The notes beneath the pieces were generated by a model, which was not told the DNA's origin, did no database searches, and was given only the letters and a program-made list of their open reading frames with translations. A stretch of DNA of 64,000 nt. It comes from Motacilla alba alba. Taxonomy: Eukaryota > Chordata > Aves > Passeriformes > Motacillidae. This document shows positions 13,201 to 25,200 of the stretch, one piece after another (within the stretch, counting starts at the first letter, position 1; each line of letters opens with the position of its first letter). Location of the stretch: the NCBI RefSeq assembly GCF_015832195.1, contig NC_052027.1, positions 3,100,001 to 3,164,000 of the forward strand, written 5' to 3'. The translations under genes and the position numbers were made by a program.

Positions 13201-16200
13201 CAGTGTCTTGTCCACAGCCATTTGTCCTTTACAAGTGGCACGACTGCAGAAAACCCCCAGCCTGCAGGGCATGTCTGCAGTGGCAGTGCTCTGCCTGGGG
13301 TCACAGTGATTCCTGATTTTGGGAATGAGAGCTGGGAGAGGATGGCCAGACAGGAGCCAGCCCCAGCAGGAATCCTGTCCCTGAGTGCAGGTTCCCTGGA
13401 TGAACTTACTGTCATTGTCACATCTAATGACTTGGAATGGCATTGATTGCCTCTACTGTACACACTGCTATTTTATCCACTAATTAAGTTAAAAAATCAA
13501 ATGAGGCAGTGATTTGTTGGGTGCAGGGGCTGGTTCTGCGCTGCCACAGCCTCTCATCTGCTGGCTGAACTCTTGTGTGTGATTTGCCAGAGGCTTCCCT
13601 GGGTATCAAATGAGTGTGTGATATGATGCTTTTGATTTTTAATCATCTGATCTTAACAGTGGTATTTTGCATTTCTTTATCTGTTGTTAACACTCCTTTG
13701 CGTTCAGCTGGTTTTGAACCTCTGATTTCTCACTACATTGCTCTTCCTGATTTTATTTCAGATTCTTTTCAGAAGAATTTTTATGCTGCTTTGGTTAGCA
13801 GAATGTAGCATTTTTCTCTTTAGTATTTCGTAACTTCAGCTCTTAATAACACATGCTGCTCTAACTTACTCTTTCATCTTTTCATGTATCTCTTTTTATT
13901 TCCATTTAGGAGTAATTTTAGGACCTCTTTAAGCCAATTGCATCTTGTCCATCCCTTATTTTTCTCCTATCTTTCCTGATGAGGATTCAGCGGAACCACT
14001 GTTTTACTTCTTCAAGAAACCTTATTGCCTCATAATGAATCCTTCTTTAGTGGGAGGGGGAAAAGAAAAAATCAACTTATCTTGTGATTGCAGGTCTGAG
14101 CTTTGTATCTAAAGCTGTGGGACCCGACCACCCTTCCAGACTGTGCTATTTACTGCCTCCGTGGCCAGGGTGGAATTGGTTTGTCACATGCCAGTGTCTG
14201 CAGAGGCTGGCAAAGGGCTGCTCTGCTCCCAGCTGAGAGCCTGGCACGTGTGCCACACGCCCTGGGTGCCATTGATCTGTCTCTGCACAAGGTGACCCAG
14301 TGGGTCAAGGTACTGAGTTCTCACCACAAAAGCTTTGTGTAGTGAATTTAATTTATTCCAAGTCACGCTTGCAAGGGTCTCCTGCTCTTGCTCCGGACTC
14401 TGCAGATCCCAGTTCAGTCTGAGCCAGGCCAGATGCAGTTTTGTCATCTCTTTACCCCTTTGTTTAATTGTGTAACGATTATCGTTCATAAAGCAAACCC
14501 TAGGATTTGTTATCTGCCTGGGGGTTACACTGATTGGGTTTTCAAAGTGCCTCTGTTACATCTGGGTCAGAGCAATGATTAATATTGAAAGAGAGCTTTT
14601 GTAACCAGGCGGAAGCTCTAGCACATGTCCTGAAAAGGCTGCTGTGATTTTAGAGAGGCTCTGAGGGGCACAAGTGGATGTGTGGCAGAGCAAAGGGAAT
14701 TCGGGCTTGATGACAAGCAGGTGGAATTTGTCACCGTGGTTGGGCTGATCAGCCTGGGCTTGTCACTGGCAGGAGCAGTGGGATGAAAGGTGGTGCTTAG
14801 AGTAAGAGAGGAGAAAATCAGCTGTGCCAGAGGTTATTCCTGCCTCCCTTTGGTGAGGGGTCTGTGATGGTCTCACAGGGATCACAGCAGGCTTTTCCTG
14901 TGTGACCCTGGGGTTAGCCCTTCCCCACTTGGCAGTAGCTGACCTGGGGTATCACTCTGGCTTGGGTTTGTGTGGCTGCAGCCTTTGGGTCTGTCCTGCC
15001 TCAGAAGTGCCACCAGGATCAAGTGCTTTGACCTTGTGGTGGGAGCATCCTGCAAAGAGCTGCTCTGGGCACATCCTGCAAAGAGCTGCTCTGGACATCT
15101 CCTGCACATCCTGCAAAGAGCTGCTCTGGACATCTCCTGCACAGCCTGCAAAGAGCTGCTCTGGGCACCTCCTGCACATCCTGCAAAGAGCTGCTCTGGG
15201 CACCTCCTGCACATCCTGCAAAGAGCTGCTCTGGGCACCTCCTGCACATCCTGCAAAGAGCTGCTCTGGGCATCTCCTGCACACCCTGCAAAGAGCTGCT
15301 CTGGGCACCTCCTGCACATCCTGCAAAGAGCTGCTCTGGGCACCTCCTGCACATCCTGCAAAGAGCTGCTCTGGGCACCTCCTGCACATCCTGCAAAGAG
15401 CTGCTCTGGGCACATCCTGCAAAGAGCTGCTCTGGGCACCTCCTGCACATCCTGCAAAGAGCTGCTCTGGGCACCTCCTGCACATCCTGCAAAGAGCTGC
15501 TCTGGGCATCTCCTGCACATCCTGCAAAGAGCTGCTCTGGGCACATCCTGCAAAGAGCTGCTCTGGGCACCTCCTGCACACCCTGCAAAGAGCTGCTCTG
15601 CGCATCTCCCAAAGCTGCTCCCAGATCCCTTCACCCCTCACCACGGAGCCTGGGCTGCCTGCTGCAAGCTGCTGATGGCAAGTACAAGTGTGAGAAAGTT
15701 GTTTACACAGCTGCACATCAGTAGAACAGCAGCCACAGGTCCAGCTCTGCGTGTTGGAGCAGCTACAAGCGGCTGCTGCTCCTCTGGTTCCCCCAAACAT
15801 CCCACCAGGAGCACGGAGCCAGAGCTCTGAGCCTGGGTGCACAATAACCTCACACCTTCCACTGAGCACTCAGGCTCTTGAAAACTAATTAAACACACTC
15901 AGCAGCACTTCAGAGGTTTCCAGGTAAGACAGGAAAGTGGCTGCTTTAATAGCAGGAAGCCCTGGTGTGAACCATAGCGCTGGAATCTCACTGGTGGGGC
16001 TGTTGCTTTGTTCCTCTGCCAACGTTTGTGGTCTTAGGCAACCTTAATTCTGGCATTTTCTACCTCCAAATAATCGAGTTTGCAGCCTCAGTGTGTTCGT
16101 TTAATTTTATTAGGGACTAGAGAGTAATAAGTTTGCACAATACTGAATTAGGTTATGCAGTGGTTTTCCTTTGCTTTTCATTAAATAATTGATTAACAGC

Positions 16201-19200
16201 TCGTGCTTGTGCACAGGTTGGAGATGTGACTTCATTGGGAAACTTCATCATTTGGCTTTCATCTTCAGCACTGGAGAAGTGATTGTGCCTCTTGGACTCC
16301 TCCATGGTCTGTCTCCTAGAGATAAAGTTCTAATTTTCATTTTTGCATTTTTTTGTGAACCTGGCAAATTAGTATTGTTTGAAACATCTCCACTGTCCAC
16401 ATCACAGTAATGTGGGGTTTCTTTCAGTTTTTCTGCCTTATCTGCCACAGAAAATACCTCTTCTGCTTGTCAGCTGCAAATGACATCAGGGTGAGAAATG
16501 CCTTTCCCTGCATTCCTGTCCCCTGAATTCTGTGAGGAAATAACTCCAGACTGCTTTAGCCACTTTTTTGCTACTGTGAAGGAAGTGAACAAAATCTCTT
16601 CTGGTTTGCTTTGATGTGCTCCTGAACATCCATTAAGCTACAACTTCAGTGTTGCTGTACAGTGCTGGGATAGAAATAGATCATTTTCTTATCTCTGCTG
16701 TCCTTCTGAGCCTGTTAATGTAGTCTAATCCCAGCGAGTAACCCCCGAGATTTACAGTCAGAAATGTTTGCAGCAATTTTGCAGAACCTGTTTTGTGCTG
16801 TGGTGACATCTTGGTGCTCGCTCAGGTCCTGCTGGGCTTGGAGAGGAGTCCAGGGAAGAGCACGTTCTGTCCCTGATTCAGAAATGGTAGGTTTGAGCTT
16901 CACAGGAGCAATTAATGTCACTCCCAAATGCTGTGTTCAGGATACTGGGTCTGAGGAGCTTTATTTGTCAAACGTGGAAATTCGCCCACCTCTTCCTTCA
17001 AATTGTGATGTGAATAGTTAATAAGTGAAATAACTGTTCTTCCTCTGCGTGAGCCGGGCAAATGTGCTCTGAAAACATATTACTTTTATTTCTGCCTCTT
17101 TTTCATCTTCAGTAATAGAATTAAAAGTTTAAATTTCTCCTAAATTCCTCTGTAAATATTATTTTTGTTACGGTATGAATCAATCCTTGCTCCTTACCCT
17201 CTCTACAGCTTACTTCAAGTGGGTTATTGAATTCAGTTATGTAGAAATAGTCACCTTCTCCAGGTTCCCTTGTATTTCTTTTATTAAAGAGTTCAGGCGT
17301 AACATACCTGAGGTTGAGAACCAGTAAAGAGGAGAATTATTAAAATAAATACAAAAACTAAAAGTCCATTAGTGTTTAACATGTCCAGCTAAGAATAATG
17401 AATAGCAGCTGGAACTGGAAATTTCAAATCCCAGCTGATTTTGGAACAGAAAATGGCACAGGTGATTCTGGCAGAGTGAGTTATGGGTTGAGGTTGGATG
17501 TCTTATTCTTGGCTTATTATTTCACTGTTGTGAAATAATTATTATTCCATTGCTATTTATTAATAGTAATAATATGTAAATATAATATATAATAATATAA
17601 TATATAATATATATTATTTTTATAGAATATAAATTAAATAATACCATTCCACTGTTGGTGGATGGGGAGATGATGTGTTTCATTGCACATACAACAAAAT
17701 ATTTCATATTCTTTTGCTCAGCCCAGGTGAGGCCACACATTTGGATGAGCACAGCTGTCAGGAGTGGCTGTGAGCATTGGATTTTTCTGCTGACTCAAGT
17801 TGGGGGTTTGGAGGTGTGGGGAGCAGCCGGGGTGGGATATCTGTGGGCAGGACACTTCTCCATCTGCTGGCTCTGTTCTTTGTCGCTGTCACATCTGGGC
17901 TGGCCCACGTGGCCCTGTCCAAGCTGGGCTCTGTGCCAGGTGCTCCATACCTTGTGAAGGAGGAGATGGCAGATCCTGGCTGCCCCTATCCCAGGAATCC
18001 TTTCTGGTGGTGAGATATTTTGCAATAAATGGGGCAGAATCTGTGCATTTCTCTGTGTGGAAGGTGCCATCCCTGGAAGCATAAAGGGCTGAAGTCAGTG
18101 GCAGGAAAAAAAAAAAAATCCCACTGTCATCAGCATGTTCCCAGTGCTTTAAAACTGAGCTGTTGTAGGATGGTTTTCATTGATTTATTTATTGAGGAGA
18201 GGCTTTTTGGGAACATTGCTGCATATTTAATAAATAAACAAACCTTCAGATAATTAGAGCTAGATCTGGCAGGGCTGTAGCCATCTGTTCAACTATTAAA
18301 ATGTGAATAGCCTGGTGTTCTTCAGCACTAAACCTGCTTTGTGCTTACCAGGGGTGGTGCTCAGTAGATTGCCAGGATGTTCTTAGGGCTTGTTTTGGGA
18401 AAGTGTTAGAGGGAAAAAAAAATCTGTGTTGCATCTGAGAAGTCGACTGTAGGATGATTTCCTTGAGCAAACATCCTTGCCTCCTGAGAAATTTCTCAAA
18501 TTGCTTGAATTGCTTTGTTCAGTGCTGTGTTTGCCTGGAGTTGAGTGGTAATTCCCAGATAATACGAATTTATGAAAGGCATATTTTTGGAAATACCTAT
18601 TGGAGAACATTTTTCTTTCAAAACATGCATTTCCCTAGTAACGCTGTTAGGGCTTGGTTTGGTTTTTTCCCAGTTCTTTCAGTGCATTTTTGCCAGTGCA
18701 AAACATGTTTTAAAAAAATACTCCCTGCTTATCAGATGTTGACTCAACTTTTATGCTATTAATATTCTTTTACTGCCTTTTTTTTTTTTAATCTCTTCTG
18801 TTTCTGGTCATTTCCTTCAGTTCCACAGAGGCCACAGAGCACCTCACCCCTTTCTGTCCATCTTTGCCCTCATTATTGCAGATTTTTCTGCCTCTTCCCA
18901 TGCTGGCATCTCCTGCTCACCACACTCTGATACATCTGTGCCAGTTTATTTCTTTACCTTTTCCTGCTCGTGTTTATATGACACAGACTTTTGAATTATT
19001 CTCCTTTAATTGGTATAAGAGCATTTAAATGTCTCCTGTTTCATCTTTTCCTGCACCTCAAGATGATTCAAGGGAAGGGGAAGAGTTTCAAAGATTTGTA
19101 GGGTTTTGTTTTGCTGGTTGTTCACCTGTGAGATGCTCATCATTTCATGGGATGGAAACAACCTGCAGGCTCTGTTCTGCACTGAGGTCTGCTGCATTTT

Positions 19201-22200
19201 ATTGGCAACATTTCAGTGGATTTCAGTATTTCAAACTCAGTGGGTTTCTGTGGTGTTCTGTGGACACTCAGATGGGCTCTGCTGCTGGGACTGACGTGAG
19301 CAGAGATGGGGACAGTATTTCAAACTCAGAAGTTGTCCGAGTAGCATTTTGGGTGTAAAATGAGCCTTGAAGGGTGGGAAGTTGTTTTCATTGCTCTGTC
19401 GTGGAGCTTTAAGGGCATAAAAAGCAAATTCAGCCACGTGGCACAGAACGAAGGGATTGTGTAGAGGTTGCTGTGGAATTCTGTGATTTCCCTGTAGCAC
19501 CAGCCCCTGACCAGGTGAAACCCTGCAGATGCTTCCCCAGCAGCCTCTAAATCTCTCCTCAAGTGACAAATCCCCCCCACCCTGCCTGCTTTGAGTGATG
19601 TTCACTCCTGCACTGTGAATATTTTTGTCCTCTGGTTCTGCCCAGCAGAAATTGATTACAGAGATCATTTTTGGTCCTATCCCTCTCTCCTAGCTCAGTG
19701 TGCTTCTGCCAGGCTCCATCCAGGCCCTGGGAAGGCAGCAGAAGGTTTTCCACTGGCTCACATTCAGCCCTGGTGTGATTTCTCTGTTGGGCTATTTGTG
19801 TATCCCAAATATCCTGGTGGAAATTAATTCTGCAAAGTGCACGTTTAGTTTTGGGTGTCTGTTTAAAGAAATACCAAGTTCATGGTCACAGTAGCCCCTG
19901 GGTATAGCCAATTTTGGGGTTTAGTGGGGTGGGGAAGAAGGTTTGTTCAGGCACACAGGTGAGTTAGGGGATGGTGGTGAAGGTCGCTGGGTTTTGTTGT
20001 TGCTTGTGTTGGTTTTTTCTTTTTAAAGAAACAAATTGGTGTTCCTCTGTTTTCTCCAGCAGTTCTCATTACCAGCATAGCTATTACAACGTGCTGAGGC
20101 TGTTATTTGCCCTCAAGAGCTGAGAGAGTGGAATTTCCGTTCTTTTTAATAATGTGGCTTTTAGCAGGGCGAGTGGGCTGTGAATTAGTGCTTCATTATG
20201 GGCTGACATCAAACAGTCCCCACTTCAGAATTACCCACTCAAGAAAACAGCTTAGATTTGGTTGTCTGACTCATTTAGGCACTTGAACATCCTACCAATA
20301 GAGAATTACACCTAAAGTATATTTAACAAGTTCTGCTGCTTTGAATAACAGTGGGTCTGATGCAGCAATGCAATAAATATTTTCATGGCTATTAAGGGAC
20401 AATTATGTGTGTAGAGCTTGAGTCCTTGTTCTGCAGTTTTCAAAACATGGTAGAATTGCTAACACACATGTGTTGACAATAAAGAGCAATTGATGTAAGT
20501 GTGATGAGATGCTTGGGTGTTGCTGGACTTGGAAACCTGAATTTAAAAATAAAAACAGTTGGAAAACTGAATCCTGCTCCTCTCACAGTGAATGTGTTCT
20601 GTGTATTACTTAAAAAAATAAACAGGATTTGGTGCAAGTTCTGGCAGTGCCTGCAACTCTTTACAGAGTTCCTGTGTACAGAATTGGTGTCTGGGGGTGA
20701 AATATCACCCAAGTTTCTTGACAAAACACCACGTAACTCAGCACTGCCACACGCCAGCAGCTGTGTGTGTGGAGCAGCTTTGCCATCAGAAGTGCTCTGG
20801 ATTTTTCACAGCACGATGTTCTGTGCCTCTCCAAGGCATGGCTGTGCTGTTTGATGTCACCTTGGCCTGTCCCTTCTCAATTACATGAGATCACAAAACA
20901 GAAGCCTCTGGGAGGTGCTCACAGTGAATGTGGTCAGAGGGCTCTGAGATGAGTTCTGATTTATTCTTTTATTAAAATGTCACTGTTCTGTCTCATTTAG
21001 CTTACAGAGATGCTCCAGGTCGTGTTTTCCCATCAGGAATCCACAAGTTTTTGTTTTATCTTTTAATTGTCCTGAGTATCACAGGAGTGTTCCAGTGCAG
21101 CTGTTGGAGGTTTGATACTCATACCACTGTCGCTCCACACTTTGGAATCTTTCTCAGCCACTTGAAGTCTCAATGCTTGAGGCTGAAAGCTTATTAAACA
21201 GAAGGAGGGAGCCCACTGGAGCATGCAGTTTTCACATCCTTTTTGTATGGGTAGGAACTCGTTTTGTTGTTCTCACTTAGGGCAGAATCAAAGACTTTTC
21301 AACAAAGCTGAATTGTGGTTTTTTTCCTCCATTTTATTGCAATGGCGTGTGTATTTCAGTTGATACAATTTTATGGACTTGGTGCTAAAGCAATGAGGCA
21401 AATACATGTATTAGCAGGGGAAAGGAGAAGAAAATGCTGTTTCAGGAGTCAGAAAGCCTCAGTTGCTAATTTTAAACTTCCTTCTATATGGCAAACTATA
21501 AACAGGCAGTAAAAACATTTAATTTGCTAATTACAGTTCTAGCTTGGTTTTTATGTTGGATTTTTTTCCCTTGTAGTCAGGATTTTTGTAAGATTTTACT
21601 AAAATGTTTTCAGTGGCAGGATTAGAGCCTTTGCCTGGTAGGGTTAAGTAATAAAATTGTTCATTTTTTCCATGAATTGTTGCTTTTCAGATGAAAGGAG
21701 ATTAGAAGTGAGATGTAATAAATGCAAGGAAGAAGTGAAAAGATTAAGGCAAGAGAAACTAATGAAAGCAGTTCAGTTTGGTGACCCGTTTGAAAGAGTT
21801 TTAAAGATGTGCTGATGAATAAACCAGTCTTTAGTCCAGCAGATAAAATGCAGGAACACTTTGTGTGTTTCTGGCCTTTCTTTCACTGATCAGTGGGATA
21901 TTGGCATCCCATGGGTGCTGAAAAGGAATTCCTGTTCTGACTCACCACTCCTCAAAAGTATCTTCTGTCCTGATCTCTGGTCTTGGTTTGCAGTTATATT
22001 TTATCTATTGAGACATTTCGGCAGGATGAGAGCCTCTGATTTCAGAGGGATACACTTCAATCTGTAAAAGTAAACAAGCTTTGCCATTATTAGTCCACCT
22101 TTTAAGGGATTTTATTTACCCTGAGGACTTAATGTCCCTTCCCAATGAGTTCAGGTAATAATAAGTTTTGTTAGGAGAAACAGCTGTCCTCCCTGGTGTT

Positions 22201-25200
22201 ACTTTAATAAAGTGGCTTTATTAAAAAATCCAACAAAAGCCTAACAAAGAAGCTCAAGGATAAACAACCACTCTTGCTACACTTCCAAACATGCCTGGGT
22301 TTGACCTTCAGTCCCCTGAATCTGCTGCAGGAGCACCTGCAAACCAGACCAGCCTCGTGTTCAGGAGCAGCCCGTGCTCTCCAAGGTCAGAGATTGGGGC
22401 TTCACTGTGTAATGCTAATAAAGAGCCCTGCTCCTGTTGTGCATGCTGATTTTTCATTATCAAAGCCGTGCCAGACAAGAGAATACAGAAGTTTGTAGAG
22501 AAATTGAGTGCTGGTATTTTGGCAGCTGTGTGGTGAGTCTGGTTGAGCTGCTCTGGAAGGTGGGATGGGGAGCTTCCTGCTAATTTTTGGGAAATTATTC
22601 TTTTATTGTAGCATGGCTCATAGTCTCCATTTTTGGATGGATATGCATTGCTGCTCATTTCCCCAAAGCCTGTTTATCTGTGACAGCAGTCTTCAGCTGC
22701 AATCAGTGATTAATAATTCCAATTTTTACAACATTGCAGCAGCTCAAGCTGCAGGGCTGTGGGGGGTCCTCTCGGGGTATCTCCGGGATGATTGCCTTCC
22801 CAATCCTCCAGCATGTCCCACATCCCTTCCCAAGGTGCTCCCACCCCGATCCCATCCTGCCCATAGGATTTGTTGGACAACACAAAGACAAGGAAGGTTC
22901 TGAAGGTCTGTAGTTGCCATAAATGAACACGTGGGCTTAAGAACCCCTTTTAGTTATGGAAATGGTATTATTGAAGCTTTATGACTTCTGATGGTTGTGA
23001 TGTAAGAGGGCAAAATGTGGTCTAAATTAATTTTTTTTGTAAAACATTAATTCTTTGGGTGTGATTCATCCTGGATCAGAGCAGTGTGTGTTCTCTGAGG
23101 TGCTGTCAGTGCCTGGTTTTTCCTTGCATGGCTCTGAGGAATGGTGTTGGGCCAGCTGATGAACGTATAACGTTATGGCAGAAAGAGCAAGGTGCTGGAA
23201 AGGCCTGAAACAACAACTGAAGGCTGTGCTGTTTTGATCCCTGAGTGAAATCACTTTGGCTGGGGTTGTATGTAACTTCTCCATCACGTCCAGCAAAAGG
23301 ATCTGAGTTTATTCTGAGGATACCTGTATGGAAATTCACTTGGAAAGCTGAAAACAGCCCTTCTAAGAAATATTCCTATGAACTTTATTTGTACTAGCAA
23401 AGGATTGTACAACGCTCTCTTGCTGCAGCTTTTTTAAAGGAAGCATTGAAATTCTGATCGCTTTTATTCAGTGTTCTCACTGTAACAGCTGTTGCTTTGC
23501 AGTAATAAAAATTGCTATATTTTGGGGAAATAGCTGCTGTTGGTCAACTCACTGCTCCTATTATGCTTGGTTGTAAAGACAGCCTTATTTAAAAACTGTG
23601 TTAGTTGAGCATCCTATGCAGGGTTATAAACAAATATTTATTTTTTAAATGTCTTCTGTTATAGAAAAAGATATGGTTTATTTATGGAAAAGCTTTTGTT
23701 ACTGTAGGACTTTAATCTTGGCTTGTGTTATGTGTTGTATTTAGCTAAGTTTAAGGGTACAATGAGGCCCAAATTCCTGGGTCTTGACTCACCAGTTAGA
23801 GGGAAAACCAATATAAATTTATGATAAAATATTTACATTTATGAAAACTGAAGCGTTTGCTTCCCCTCCAGAGAAGTGCTGGACAATGCTGTGTGTGATT
23901 TTTGGGGTGTCCTGTGCAAGGCCAGGAGATGGACTCAATAATGCTTGTGGATCCCTTCCACCTCAGGGTGCCCTGTGATCCTTACTCAGCTTAAAACGAT
24001 CCCAGAGACGCGAGGCCAGCCAGCAGAGCACTGGGTCAGCACACCATGGTCAAAGCTCTGGCTCAGTGATGCTCCAGGGGATTCTCCTGCTGGAATATGG
24101 TCCAGGAGGTTCCTTGCTCTTGGGAAAGATCCATATCTGTTTTCTGAATAGCTGTTATTAATGGTGTTTTCTGTTGGACATGGGAGCTTGATGCTGTGTT
24201 CATCACAGCCTTCATCTCCAAAGATTAAGGACTTAGAATAAGTCATTGGCTCCCTTTTGGTTATCAAAGTCAGGGTAGCAGAAGCCAGGCATAAGAGCAA
24301 AATTAGCCATGGGATCTGATCAATTATCTCACTGCAGATTAGGTCCCTTCAGCCCTAATTCTTTCATTCCCCCTCTTGCCAGGCAGCCTTTTCTTCTGCA
24401 AGGGCTGCGCTGCGGCTGCCGGGTCCAGCTGCACACCAGGAGACGGGAGGTCAGGGTTTGGGAGTGTCAGGGTTTGGGAGTGTCAGGGTTTGGGAATGTC
24501 AGGGTTTGGGAATGTCAGGGTTTGAGAGTGCCACTGTGCTGCCTGTTGGTGTTTCCTGACGCCCTGCTCGCTGCTGTTCCCCTGGCAGATGTGGAGAGCT
24601 CCAGGACGAGGATGAGGAGCGCGGTGTCGGTGCGCGAGGGCCAGGGCGTCGTGCTGCTCTGTGGGACCCCGCCCCGGGCTGGAGGTAAGGGGGACCCGGG
24701 GGCTGATGGGGCTGGAAATGCTAAAAATCAGAATTAACAACGAAATCCTGAGTTCTGGAGTAAAAGCAAGGAGAAAGAAACCAAAAACAAAGGAGGGGGG
24801 AGGGAAGTATTTAGGAGGATTTACTTTTATCTTGAAATGCCTTTCTCGTTCCTAGTAATTTCTGTGCACTTAATGTGTCTGATTTTTATGGGATTCCCTG
24901 TAATTAACGGAGTATCTTCTAGAGTTACACTCTGCCCAATTTCACAATTGCTGAGCCTCAGTGAATCCAGTTTTCCCTGTGAGCAGAGAATTGCAGGTTG
25001 TCTTGAGCAGCGCTGGTGTCTGCCTGTGTTCTTGCAATCAAGACATTTTGTGGTGGGATGGAATGACGCTGTGTAATTTAAACACTGCTGCACTCAGGGG
25101 GTGAGAAAAGCGGATATATGGATTCTTGGTGGACCAAAAGTTGCAAGTACATTTCTTCCCTTTTTCTCCATCTTCAGTCTTTGACTAATTGCTATTGAGC

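Larger units (their letters stand above)
1253..24588 (+). other. CNTN3: Intron, 23.3 kb; expected Ig1 exons not seen
   Basis: The stretch between the signal exon and the first Ig2 exon should contain two Ig1 exons in any contactin. I looked on both strands for the Ig1 signatures (a CEA-x-G-x-P-x-P stretch, W-x-x-NG-x-D, G-x-YQC and the QFAY ending) and found none. What it does contain is listed separately: a probable solo LTR, a direct duplication, CR1 fragments, two minisatellites, an AT-rich tract near 17.54-17.64 kb and a candidate terminal exon. The remainder looks like ordinary AT-rich intron with no recognisable feature. Confidence 0.7.

Noticed and set aside
14882..15869. Four overlapping open frames of 197 to 305 codons on both strands
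   Set aside because: All are products of the 35-bp minisatellite, which has no stop in any frame. Flanking sequence shows no exon signals.
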